This document shows, one piece after another, positions 42,009 through 50,413 of a stretch of 64,000 nucleotides of DNA. This stretch comes from Flavobacterium chilense (GTDB taxonomy: Bacteria; Bacteroidota; Bacteroidia; Flavobacteriales; Flavobacteriaceae). The stretch lies in the NCBI RefSeq assembly GCF_001602525.1, contig NZ_LSYT01000001.1:1146923-1210922 (forward strand). Reading direction: 5' to 3'. Under the pieces are notes generated by a model, which was given only the letters and a program-made list of their open reading frames with translations, had not been told where the DNA came from and did no database searches. A program made the position numbers and the translations under genes. Every line of letters begins with the position of its first letter. The first letter of the stretch is position 1.

Positions 42009-42092
42009 CTAGGATTGAAATAAGCCACGAAGAAGCGCTGCACCAAATTCGTTTGGTGTGAAGCTTTGTGATGTCAATGTAAGTACAAACAT
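42009..42092 (-). CDS. Possible 27-residue peptide or small RNA gene
   Basis: 27 codons starting MFVLTLTSQSFTPNEFGAAL and ending RGLFQS before TAG. It is enclosed by a promoter (42132-42163) and a strong terminator (41953-41988), so a transcript of about 150-170 nt is expected. Within the frame lies a perfect hairpin, CACCAAA / TTTGGTG around TTCG (42041-42058), which equally suits a non-coding RNA. No Shine-Dalgarno site is visible, as is normal here. The rest of 41843-42368 holds only promoters, terminators and a repeat fragment. Confidence 0.45.
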   Translation of the reverse strand: MFVLTLTSQSFTPNEFGAALLRGLFQS

Positions 42093-42131
42093 TTTTCTTC
42101 GTTTTTAAAGGGTTATTATTTTTTTCGTGTG

Positions 42132-42163
42132 CAAATATTCAGAATACTTTTTTGATTTTCCAA
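42132..42163 (-). promoter_or_regulatory. Promoter of the small gene at 42009-42092
   Basis: Minus strand TTG (42161-42163), 21 nt, AATATTTG (42132-42139), one mismatch from TAnnTTTG, followed by CACACG. The predicted start near 42125 leaves a leader of about 33 nt. Confidence 0.45.
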
Positions 42164-42257
42164 ATTTATTTTAAAGAAAATTCATCAAAAAATAAATTCA
42201 TGTACTTTTCAAACTATAAAAAAACACAATATCTTTCTGAAAACTAAACCTATAGCC

Positions 42258-42283
42258 CAGATTTCTGCTTGTCGAAATGACAA
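42258..42283. repeat. Half copy of the GTCATTTCGACGAAG element
   Basis: CAGATTTCTGCTTGTCGAAA followed by TGACAA repeats the end of the element at 37621-37723, with loss of a CG step. Relic of a dispersed palindrome. Confidence 0.55.
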
Positions 42284-42321
42284 CATTAAGCAATAGTAAT
42301 TTATAGCTATTTTGCAGGCAT

Positions 42322-42349
42322 AAAAAAAGCCCTGATTTCTCAGAGCTTA
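42322..42349 (-). terminator. Terminator of the two-component operon
   Basis: AAGCTCTGA / TCAGGGCTT stem with one mismatch and a 4-nt loop, then a T7 run on the minus strand, 20 nt past the response-regulator stop. Confidence 0.7.
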
Positions 42350-42368
42350 TATTTTGCAGGTGAATTTA

Positions 42369-43085
42369 TTATTCAGAAACTTTGCTTTTTACAACCAATC
42401 TAAAACCTTCTCCGTGGATGTTTAAAATTTCAACATCTTCGTCAGCTTTTAGGTATTTTCTAAGTTTAGCGATGTAAACGTCCATACTTCTTGAAGTAAA
42501 ATAGTTATCGTCTCTCCAGATTTTAGTCAATGCTAATTCTCTTGGCATTAAGTCATTTTCATGAATGATAAGCATTTTAAGCAATTCATTCTCTTTTGGA
42601 GATAATTTAATTGGCTCTTCATCCTGGAAAGTTAAGAATCTAAGTTTTGAATTTAAATGGAATTTACCAATATTAAATTCAAATTGTACTTGTTCTGCTT
42701 TTGTATCAGCTGATTTTCTTTGAATAATAGCTTTGATTTTCATTAATAAAACTTCTGAATCAAAAGGTTTATTTAAATAATCATCAGCACCGGCTTTATA
42801 TCCTTTTAATACATCTTCTTTCATTGACTTTGCAGTTAAGAAGATAATTGGCACTTCGCTATTCTTTTCTCTAATTTCTTTGGCTAAAGTATAACCATCT
42901 TTATAAGGCATCATTACATCAAGAATGCATAAGTCATAGACATCTTTCTTGAATTTCTCGAAACCTTCCATACCGTTTTTAGCTAAAGTAACTTCAAAGT
43001 CATTTAACATTAGATAATCTTTAAGAACTGCCCCAAAATTAAGGTCATCTTCTACTAAAAGTATTCTTTTGTTATTATTTTCCAT
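42369..43085 (-). CDS. OmpR-family response regulator (RprY-like)
   Basis: 238 residues. Receiver domain 1-122 with acidic pocket VEDD, phosphoacceptor D56 in CILDVMMP, FLTAKS and the lysine in LNKPFDSEVL. Winged-helix DNA-binding domain about 135-232 (LSPKENELLKMLI, RSMDVYIAKLRKYL, ILNIHGEGFRLVV). Similar in plan to Bacteroides RprY. It is 3 nt from its kinase gene, so the two form a pair. The target genes cannot be read from the window. Confidence 0.92.
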   Translation of the reverse strand: MENNNKRILLVEDDLNFGAVLKDYLMLNDFEVTLAKNGMEGFEKFKKDVYDLCILDVMMPYKDGYTLAKEIREKNSEVPIIFLTAKSMKEDVLKGYKAGADDYLNKPFDSEVLLMKIKAIIQRKSADTKAEQVQFEFNIGKFHLNSKLRFLTFQDEEPIKLSPKENELLKMLIIHENDLMPRELALTKIWRDDNYFTSRSMDVYIAKLRKYLKADEDVEILNIHGEGFRLVVKSKVSE

Positions 43086-43088
43086 ATT

Positions 43089-44675
43089 TTAATTTATTAA
43101 TGGTATTTTTATTATAAAGGTGCTACCTTTTCCTTTTTCGCTTTCAACATATACTTGACCATTGTGATCCTCTACTATTCTTTTTACATAAGCAAGACCT
43201 AATCCGTGTCCTTTTACATTATGTAAGTCTCCGGTATGCTCTCTATAGAATTTCTCAAAAACTCTTTTTTGAGCTATTTTACTCATACCTAAACCATTAT
43301 CTTTTACTTTTATCAGAATAACGTCTTTTACATTTTCTGTAAAAATTTCAATTTCAGGAACATCAGGCGAATATTTTATAGCATTTTCTAAAATATTTAC
43401 CAGCACGTTTGTAAAATGCACTTCATTGATCAAACATGTTGTTCTTACGGCATTATAGTGTTTTACGACTGTTCCTTGTCTGTCTTCCAGAATTAAGTTT
43501 ACGTGCTCAATTGCATCGTCAATTATTTCATGAACTGCTGTTGGTTCTTTTGTGATATCGAGTTCTCTTTTTTCTAATTTAGAAATACGCAACACATTTT
43601 CAACCTGGGCATGCATTCTTTTATTCTCGTCCCGAATCATTTGAAGATAGCGATAAACTTTTTCTTTATCTTCAATAATTTTAGGGTTTCTAATGGCATC
43701 TAGTGCTAAATTTATCGTTGCAATTGGTGTTTTAAACTCATGCGTCATATTATTAATAAAATCTGTTTTGATTTCAGAAATATGTTTTTGACGTAATAAT
43801 TGATTTAATGCACTTGTATAAGCAACTATAATAATTAATGTGAAAATTATTGACAATATTGTAATACTCAACAATTCTGATAGTAAGAACTTCTTTTTAT
43901 GAGGAAAAGTGATGTATAATTCATACTTGCTATTCCCTTCATTATCAGTGTAAATTGGCACATGATAACTGGCATCTTTATCATAATGAAAGCTTTCTGA
44001 CTTAATTTTAGTTGGTAAACCATTATTAAGAACTCCAAATTCAAATTTGGTATTTACACCATATTCTGCAAGTTCTTTTTTAAGTAAATTTTGCAACTTT
44101 TCTTTAGAAACTCTTTCATCTATTGGCAACGCATCTGCAAAGTCTTTAACAGAAATCTCTCTCTGAACTTTACTTAAAATATCTAAATTTCCGGATTTTT
44201 CAATTTTTAAATCAGGAATAACACTTTGACTTAAAGAATTTTGATCAATTACATTGTTGTTATTGTAGACTTCAGTTACTCTTTTTGAATTAAAGCTTTT
44301 AAATCTGTCGCTGGAGAACTTTTTATTAAATAACGAATTATTTACACCGTAATCTTCTGAAGAAAGGGTATTGGAGTATACAATAGTTTTATTTGTTTTT
44401 GTATTTCTTTGAACATAATAAACCTCAAGTAAATCTTCTTTTTTAGGCGCTTTTCCTGTACTTTCTTTTAGATGATTATAGTCTGCATAATAGCTATATT
44501 CTTCTTGTTTTTCAAGTTTATCGGCAACATTTCCTATTACTTGGGTAACGTGGTATTTAAACTGCTCGTCATTGTTTTTAAACGACGAATTGAACCAATA
44601 TACTTGAACCAGAATGATCCCTATCAAGGATAAACTCATCAGTAAAACAAGTATTCTAAAAAATAATTTATTCAT
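43089..44675 (-). CDS. Sensor histidine kinase (RprX-like)
   Basis: 528 residues. TM1 at about 7-29, periplasmic sensor about 30-262, TM2 about 266-290, then HisKA with phosphorylated H312 (NNMTHEFKTPIATINLALDAI), and HATPase_c with N box NILENAIKYSPDV, G1 box VKDNGLGM, and GHGLGLAYVKRIVEDHNG. No HAMP domain is apparent between TM2 and HisKA. The periplasmic part is not recognisable. Translationally adjacent to its response regulator. Confidence 0.92.
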   Translation of the reverse strand: MNKLFFRILVLLMSLSLIGIILVQVYWFNSSFKNNDEQFKYHVTQVIGNVADKLEKQEEYSYYADYNHLKESTGKAPKKEDLLEVYYVQRNTKTNKTIVYSNTLSSEDYGVNNSLFNKKFSSDRFKSFNSKRVTEVYNNNNVIDQNSLSQSVIPDLKIEKSGNLDILSKVQREISVKDFADALPIDERVSKEKLQNLLKKELAEYGVNTKFEFGVLNNGLPTKIKSESFHYDKDASYHVPIYTDNEGNSKYELYITFPHKKKFLLSELLSITILSIIFTLIIIVAYTSALNQLLRQKHISEIKTDFINNMTHEFKTPIATINLALDAIRNPKIIEDKEKVYRYLQMIRDENKRMHAQVENVLRISKLEKRELDITKEPTAVHEIIDDAIEHVNLILEDRQGTVVKHYNAVRTTCLINEVHFTNVLVNILENAIKYSPDVPEIEIFTENVKDVILIKVKDNGLGMSKIAQKRVFEKFYREHTGDLHNVKGHGLGLAYVKRIVEDHNGQVYVESEKGKGSTFIIKIPLIN

Positions 44676-44734
44676 CGAAACAAAATTAATATTTTAACAA
44701 TATACTAAATAATACATTAACCAAATATTAACAT

Positions 44735-45331
44735 TTAAGACTGATTTTGTTTTATATTTAAAATTTTAAGAATTTTAACAACTTCTTCTCTAGCAATTTT
44801 AAGATTACTGTTATTAATTACAAAATTGCTTAATGAAATTCGTTTTTCATCATTCCATTGCATTTTCATTCTGCTTAAAACTTGTTCACGTGTGGTATTG
44901 TCTCTTTTTAGAACTCTTTCAATTCTAATTTCTTCTGGAGCAGTAACGGTTATAATAAAATCACAATCTTTATAACGACCACTTTCGAACAAAATTGCCG
45001 CTTCGTAAACCACATATTGAAAATTCTTATTTTCCAGTAGCCAAAATTCAAAATCCTGCTTTACGGCCGGATGCACTATAGCATTTAATTGTGCCAGTTT
45101 ATCTGCATTATTAAACACAATTTCAGCCAGTTTAGATCTGTTTAGAACTTTGTTTTCAAAAAGAGAATTTCCAAAAGTTAATTTTATTTGCTGTATAATA
45201 TTTTCTGACTGCATTACTCTTTTAGCTCCATCATCAGCGATGTAAACAGGAACTCCCATTTCTTTGAAATAGTTTGCTATTGTGGTCTTCCCACTTCCTA
45301 TTCCGCCGGTTAAGCCAATAACTTTAGTCAT
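44735..45331 (-). CDS. coaE: Dephospho-CoA kinase
   Basis: 198 residues. Last step of coenzyme A synthesis: ATP-dependent phosphorylation of the ribose 3'-OH. P-loop GLTGGIGSGKTTIANYF, YIADDGAKRVMQ, VYEAAILFESGRYKDCDFIITVTAP and the QVLSRMKMQWNDEKR lid are present. The glycosyltransferase gene ends 1 nt upstream of its start, so the two are coupled. The other CoA genes are at 50414-51628. Confidence 0.95.
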   Translation of the reverse strand: MTKVIGLTGGIGSGKTTIANYFKEMGVPVYIADDGAKRVMQSENIIQQIKLTFGNSLFENKVLNRSKLAEIVFNNADKLAQLNAIVHPAVKQDFEFWLLENKNFQYVVYEAAILFESGRYKDCDFIITVTAPEEIRIERVLKRDNTTREQVLSRMKMQWNDEKRISLSNFVINNSNLKIAREEVVKILKILNIKQNQS

Positions 45332-45332
45332 A

Positions 45333-46331
45333 TTATACTTTAAAAAACATACGAGGAAACGCTTCTTGTGGTTTTTGTTTTAAAATAATTATTTTAAAAA
45401 ACGATTTTAAAAATCCTGTTCCGTAACCATAAAATTGTTTCCATACTGCAATTACAGATAAGTATCCAATTTTAATACTTTTATTCTGAACACTTGATGT
45501 AAGAAAAATTACAACGAAATATACAAAATATAATTGTAATAATATATCTATATTGAAAATTAATAGTAAAAAAGCTAATAACAATCCTAGCAGAAACACT
45601 GATGGAAAGAAGAAAGTTAACTTATTATGCTCTGGATACCAACTGTTTAAAATAGGTCTTGCTATCCCGAATTTATTTACCTGAACAGCAAATTTTTCCC
45701 AATCAATTCTGCGTTTGTGATACACATAAGCTTCCGGAAACAATCTGGTTTCAAATCCTAAATTCCATAAACGTATCGAAAGATCCGGATCTTCACCCGG
45801 ATGAATATTTCCAAAGCCTTTAGATGCTTCAAAAGCTTTTTTCGATATTCCCATATTAAAACTTCTGGGCTGGAATTTATTAATTTTCTCAGAACCTCCA
45901 CGAATTCCTCCGGTAGTAAGAAAAGAAGTCATAGCAAAATTAATAGCTTTCTGAATGTTAGAAAAACTGTCTAATGCCTTATCCGGTCCTCCAAAACAAT
46001 CTACATATTCTGCATTTAATGCTTTTCGAACTTCTGTTAAGTAATTTGGCGGAATAATACAGTCTGAGTCAAAAATGATAAAATAATCACCTCTTGCTCT
46101 TTGCATTCCAAAATTTCTTGAATCTCCTGGTCCTGAATTTTCTTTGGAATAATAAGAGATGTTCAATTTTCCCTGATAAGTCATCACTACATCCTTACAT
46201 GGTATGGATGACCCGTCTTCGACAAGAACAATCTCAAAGGCTTCATTATAATCAGATTTCGACAGACTTTCTAAAAGTTCATCTACTTCATCCGGGCGAT
46301 TATACACGGGTATAATTAAAGAAAAAATCAT
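45333..46331 (-). CDS. Family 2 glycosyltransferase, membrane-associated
   Basis: 332 residues. GT-A fold: FSLIIPVYNRPDEVDELLESL, VLVEDGSS, SGPGDSRNFGMQRARGDYFIIFDSDC with the DxD metal site, and GEDPDLSIRLW near the acceptor site. Hydrophobic segments at about 240-285 anchor it to the membrane. It transfers a sugar to an unknown acceptor, probably in envelope polysaccharide or lipid synthesis. Ends 1 nt before coaE; no glycan cluster surrounds it. Confidence 0.85.
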   Translation of the reverse strand: MIFSLIIPVYNRPDEVDELLESLSKSDYNEAFEIVLVEDGSSIPCKDVVMTYQGKLNISYYSKENSGPGDSRNFGMQRARGDYFIIFDSDCIIPPNYLTEVRKALNAEYVDCFGGPDKALDSFSNIQKAINFAMTSFLTTGGIRGGSEKINKFQPRSFNMGISKKAFEASKGFGNIHPGEDPDLSIRLWNLGFETRLFPEAYVYHKRRIDWEKFAVQVNKFGIARPILNSWYPEHNKLTFFFPSVFLLGLLLAFLLLIFNIDILLQLYFVYFVVIFLTSSVQNKSIKIGYLSVIAVWKQFYGYGTGFLKSFFKIIILKQKPQEAFPRMFFKV

Positions 46332-46402
46332 AACGGAATATGCGTATTAAAGTGGCAATATTTAAATTCAAAAATTTTAACAAAGATATGTTATATTCAC
46401 AA

Positions 46403-46436
46403 AAAAACCATCAACTTTTGATTGATGGTTTTTTGT
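46403..46436 (-). terminator. Terminator of fabV
   Basis: AAAAACCATCAA / TTGATGGTTTTT stem with a 7-nt loop; it can act in both directions and lies about 20 nt past the fabV stop. Confidence 0.85.
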
Positions 46437-46453
46437 TTTATATTGTTTTATGC

Positions 46454-47644
46454 TTACTTGATACTTTCAATTTCAACAACTTCGTTTGCATCAGCTTTAT
46501 AATCTACTCCTGCAAATTCAAATCCGAAAAGATTAAGGAAATCGTTTCTGTATCCTGCTAAATCTCCAATTCCCGGTAAAGTTTCAGTAGTTGCCTCTAA
46601 CCAAAGTTTAGCCACCTGAGCCTGAACGTCTTCACGCATTTCCCAGTCATCGATTCTGATTCTGCCTTTTTCATCTACAGGAACTTCAGATCCATTGTAT
46701 AATCTGTCCTGAAACAAACGCTGAATTTGCTCGATACATCCTTCATGTATACCTTGTTCTTTCATAATTTTATATAAAAGAGAAATATACAACGGAATCA
46801 CAGGAATTGCAGAACTTGCTTGTGTTACTAAAGCTTTGTTTACAGAAACATAGGCTTTTCCTCCAATAGATTTCAAGTTGTCTGTAATAGAAAATGCTGT
46901 AGCTTCTAAATCGTCTTTTGCACGACCAATTGTCCCTTTACGATAAACAGCCTCTGTTAATGATGGTCCGATATAAGAATAAGCAACTGTTGTAGCACCG
47001 TCTGCTAATAAATTCTCTGCTTTTAAAGCATCGATCCACATTGTCCAGTCTTCACCACCCATTACAGCAACTGTGTTTGCAATATCTTCATCATTTGCCG
47101 GAGCAATAGAAACTTCTGAAACATTTCCAGTATGAAAATCAACTGTTTTGTTTGTAAAAGTTTGTCCGATTGGTTTTAAAACTGAACGGTGTAAAACTCC
47201 TGTTGCCGGATGTTGACGAACCGGCGAAGCCAAACTGTAAATGACAAGATCAACCTGACCTAAGTCTGCTTTGATTAAATCTAAAGTCTGTCTTTTTATT
47301 TCGTTTGAAAAAGCATCTCCATTGATACTTTTTGCATATAAACCTGCTTTGTGAGCTTCTGTTTCAAATGCAGCAGAATTGTACCATCCCGGAGAAGCCG
47401 TTTTACCTTCAACTGGTGGTTTTTCAAAAAATACTCCAATAGTTGCAGCATCAGATCCAAAAGCACTTGTAATTCTTGAAGCTAATCCAAAACCTGTTGA
47501 AGCTCCAATAACTAATACTTTTTTTGCACCTGCAATTGGTCCTTTTGATTTTATATATTCTATTTGATTTTTAACATTTTGTTCGCATCCTTTTGGGTGG
47601 GCTGTCAAACAAATAAATCCTCTCATTCTAGGTTCTATAATCAT
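46454..47644 (-). CDS. fabV: Trans-2-enoyl-CoA/ACP reductase FabV
   Basis: 396 residues from the ATG at 47644 (MIIEPRMRGFICLTAHPKGC), the classical FabV start; codons before it (to 47671) are atypical. NADH-dependent reduction of the enoyl intermediate in fatty acid synthesis. Nucleotide region KKVLVIGASTGFGLASRI, the Tyr-x8-Lys catalytic motif in YRKGTIGRAK, and the DDWEMREDVQAQV end are visible. FabV is naturally triclosan-resistant in other bacteria. Its own terminator lies downstream. Confidence 0.95.
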   Translation of the reverse strand: MIIEPRMRGFICLTAHPKGCEQNVKNQIEYIKSKGPIAGAKKVLVIGASTGFGLASRITSAFGSDAATIGVFFEKPPVEGKTASPGWYNSAAFETEAHKAGLYAKSINGDAFSNEIKRQTLDLIKADLGQVDLVIYSLASPVRQHPATGVLHRSVLKPIGQTFTNKTVDFHTGNVSEVSIAPANDEDIANTVAVMGGEDWTMWIDALKAENLLADGATTVAYSYIGPSLTEAVYRKGTIGRAKDDLEATAFSITDNLKSIGGKAYVSVNKALVTQASSAIPVIPLYISLLYKIMKEQGIHEGCIEQIQRLFQDRLYNGSEVPVDEKGRIRIDDWEMREDVQAQVAKLWLEATTETLPGIGDLAGYRNDFLNLFGFEFAGVDYKADANEVVEIESIK

Positions 47645-47752
47645 ATTTTTATTGTTTACTCGTTTTTTCAATTAATCATTTAAATAGAATAAATGATCAA
47701 TTTATTTACGTTTGTTTAATTAGCTTTAAGTTGACAAATATAAATCATTTCT

Positions 47753-49405
47753 TTAGTTCAACAAGGCTTTAGCATGATTTAAAGCCGAATCAGAAACGAC
47801 TGCTCCAGATAACATTTGAGCAATTTCTGTAACTCTTTCGTTATGAGACAATAGCTTTAATTCTGATTGTGTATCTTCATCAACTGTAGATTTTGAAACT
47901 TTAAAATGAGAATCTCCTTTGGCTGCAATCTGAGGTAAATGCGTAATAGCAAAAATTTGCATGGTAGTACTCATTTCTTTCATAATCTCCCCCATCCTGA
48001 TAGCAATCTCTCCGGAAACCCCGGTATCAATCTCATCAAAAATTAAAGTTGGTAATTTTGAATATTGTGCAAGGATCGCTTTGACAGCCAGCATAATCCT
48101 TGACATTTCTCCTCCTGAAGCTACTTTTTTAAGTAACCCGAAATCTGTCCCTTTATTAGCAGAAAATAAAAATTGTAATTCGTCTTTTCCGTTTTGGAAA
48201 TAGGTTTCTGACGGTAAAAGCTCCATATTAAAACGAACATTCGGCATACCCAGTGTTTCTAAAATTGAAACTAATTTTTGAGATAAAACCGGAATTGCAT
48301 TGGTTCTGTTTTCATGTATTGTATCCGAGATAGCATCTAACTGAACTACTTTTTCTTCTATTGATTTTGATAAAGCCGCTATTTCTTCTTCTATATTATC
48401 AAGTTCAAACAATTTGCTTTCGAGATTAGCCTGAATTTCAATTAATTCATCTACAGTAGTTACCTGATGTTTCTTTTGCAGATTATAAATCAACTGTATT
48501 TTTTGACTTACTAATTCTAATTTTTCAGGATCATTAAGTAATTTTTCAGAAGAATTTTGCAGCTCTTTTGAAACATCATCAAATTCAATAGCCAAACTGG
48601 TAATTCTTTCAAATATAGCCTGATACTCTGGTGAAAAAAGAGCTATTTTTTGTAATGCCGTTTTGATTTCATTTAAATTATGAAAAACACCAAATTGTTC
48701 TTCGTTTGCAATTGCAAGCGACTTATCAATTGATTCTTTTATAATTTCAACATTATTTAGTTTTTCAAAATCAGCTTCCAATTCTTCCTGTTCGCCTGAT
48801 TTTAATTTGGCAGTAACCAGCTCATTCAATAAAAAAGTATTATACTCCTGTTCTTTTCCTGAATCGCTTTGCTTTTTTAACAATGCGTTTAATTTGCTTT
48901 TCTCTGACTTGTATATTTTTAAAACATCCTGATACGACTGAATGGTTTCAGCATTATTAGCAATAGCATCAATAATTTTAAATTGAACGCTCTCATCAGA
49001 TAATTCCTGAGTTTGCTGTTGCGAATGAATATCAATCAAAAACAAACTTAAGTCCTGTAATTCCTGAAGATTTACGGGACTATCATTAATAAAAGCACGG
49101 GATTTTCCTGAAGGTAATATTTCTCTTCTAATGATGGTTTCATCTTCATAGTCGAGATCATTTGCTTCAAAAAATTCCTTTAGGTTGTATTTTGAAATTT
49201 CAAAATGTGCTTCGATTACACATTTTTCTTCTTTATTTTTTAACGAAGTTAAGTCGGCTCTTTTTCCTAAAACTAATCCAATTGCGCCAAGAATAATAGA
49301 TTTACCTGCACCTGTTTCACCTGTAATTATAGAAAAACCTCTTGAAAAATCTATAGTTAATTTTTCAATCAGAGCATAGTTTTTAATCGACAAGGACGTT
49401 ATCAT
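47753..49405 (-). CDS. recN: DNA repair protein RecN
   Basis: 550 residues, SMC-like ATPase that acts at double-strand breaks. Walker A GETGAGKSIILGAIGLVLGKRA near 30-45; long coiled coils about 150-370; signature KVASGGEMSRIMLAVKAIL; Walker B TLIFDEIDTGVSGEIA; and the ITHLPQIAAKGDSHF histidine loop. Length and start are typical. It follows the DUF4835 gene by 54 nt in the same direction. Confidence 0.95.
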   Translation of the reverse strand: MITSLSIKNYALIEKLTIDFSRGFSIITGETGAGKSIILGAIGLVLGKRADLTSLKNKEEKCVIEAHFEISKYNLKEFFEANDLDYEDETIIRREILPSGKSRAFINDSPVNLQELQDLSLFLIDIHSQQQTQELSDESVQFKIIDAIANNAETIQSYQDVLKIYKSEKSKLNALLKKQSDSGKEQEYNTFLLNELVTAKLKSGEQEELEADFEKLNNVEIIKESIDKSLAIANEEQFGVFHNLNEIKTALQKIALFSPEYQAIFERITSLAIEFDDVSKELQNSSEKLLNDPEKLELVSQKIQLIYNLQKKHQVTTVDELIEIQANLESKLFELDNIEEEIAALSKSIEEKVVQLDAISDTIHENRTNAIPVLSQKLVSILETLGMPNVRFNMELLPSETYFQNGKDELQFLFSANKGTDFGLLKKVASGGEMSRIMLAVKAILAQYSKLPTLIFDEIDTGVSGEIAIRMGEIMKEMSTTMQIFAITHLPQIAAKGDSHFKVSKSTVDEDTQSELKLLSHNERVTEIAQMLSGAVVSDSALNHAKALLN

Positions 49406-49459
49406 AAGGAAATTTTGTGAGTATAAAAGTTATTTAAAGAAAGTGAATTGAAAAATCAA

Positions 49460-50344
49460 TTAAAATTTAATCTGAGACCATTTAGTAGAATTCAACGGCG
49501 AAACTTTGTTCAATACATCAGTCAAATCTGTAACCGGAATACTTGGTCCACCTGAAAATATAGAAACAATTTCATCTGATTTTGCATCAAAAAATACTCT
49601 GGTCAAAAATGCATTGGGTTTCACTGAATTTAGCTTTCCAATTAACAATATTCCTGATTTAATTTTTTCTTTAGATGCTTTCAGATCGTCGCTCATACCA
49701 TCTAAGCCATTATGATATACGTACATAGCCTGACGTAAATCGCTATAAGTTGGCGAAACAAAATCATTGATCAAATAGTAACGATTCTGAACTCCATCAG
49801 CCTGACTCCAGCCTTTAAATCCTCCTTGTTGCGCAACATTTGCAATGTTCTGTGCTGTTTCGAAATACTGACTTCCTCCGGCTGGCTGAAACGTATCTGC
49901 ATCAATAGCCAGGATTAAATAACTGTAAAAAGAAACAACTGAAACTAAATTTGACTCGAATGTAGTTGGGTTAAATAATAAAGGTTCATATTCTGTATAT
50001 CTAAAACTAAAATCTTTATCGTTATAATTTAGTATTGGAGATGAATAGGTTGAATTGTAAATCAATCGGGAAGCCTGAATCTGAATTGTCCCCGTAAACT
50101 GATCTGAACTATTAGAAGACAATGTAATGTACATCGAACAATTGATTCTTTCGTTTTGTTTTAAAACTGCACCTGTCCAGTCTGTTTTATTTACAAATTC
50201 GGATAATGATGTTTGAAGTGTTTTAAAAACTTGCTGATTGGGATTGGGTAATCTTTCAGTGTTAATAGTCACGGTACAATTTAACTGTTGAGCTTGTACA
50301 AAGCCAAAAGATAAAAATACTAAAAGAGTAACTAGTTTATTCAT
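49460..50344 (-). CDS. DUF4835 family exported protein
   Basis: 294 residues with a signal peptide (MNKLVTLLVFLSFGFVQAQ). The DUF4835 family is restricted to Bacteroidota and usually lies next to coaBC and recN, as here. Landmarks: LNCTVTINTERLPNPNQQVFKTLQTSL near the N-terminus, FSFRYTEYEPLLFNPTTFESNLVSVVSFYSY, and WSQADGVQNRYYLI. No catalytic motif. Periplasmic or outer-membrane associated; role unknown, although wide conservation suggests an important one. Confidence 0.85.
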   Translation of the reverse strand: MNKLVTLLVFLSFGFVQAQQLNCTVTINTERLPNPNQQVFKTLQTSLSEFVNKTDWTGAVLKQNERINCSMYITLSSNSSDQFTGTIQIQASRLIYNSTYSSPILNYNDKDFSFRYTEYEPLLFNPTTFESNLVSVVSFYSYLILAIDADTFQPAGGSQYFETAQNIANVAQQGGFKGWSQADGVQNRYYLINDFVSPTYSDLRQAMYVYHNGLDGMSDDLKASKEKIKSGILLIGKLNSVKPNAFLTRVFFDAKSDEIVSIFSGGPSIPVTDLTDVLNKVSPLNSTKWSQIKF

Positions 50345-50413
50345 ACAAAGATAATATTTGATTTAGCACAAATAGAATTACTATTCATACTTGCAGGTTT
50401 CTATTCCAAACTG

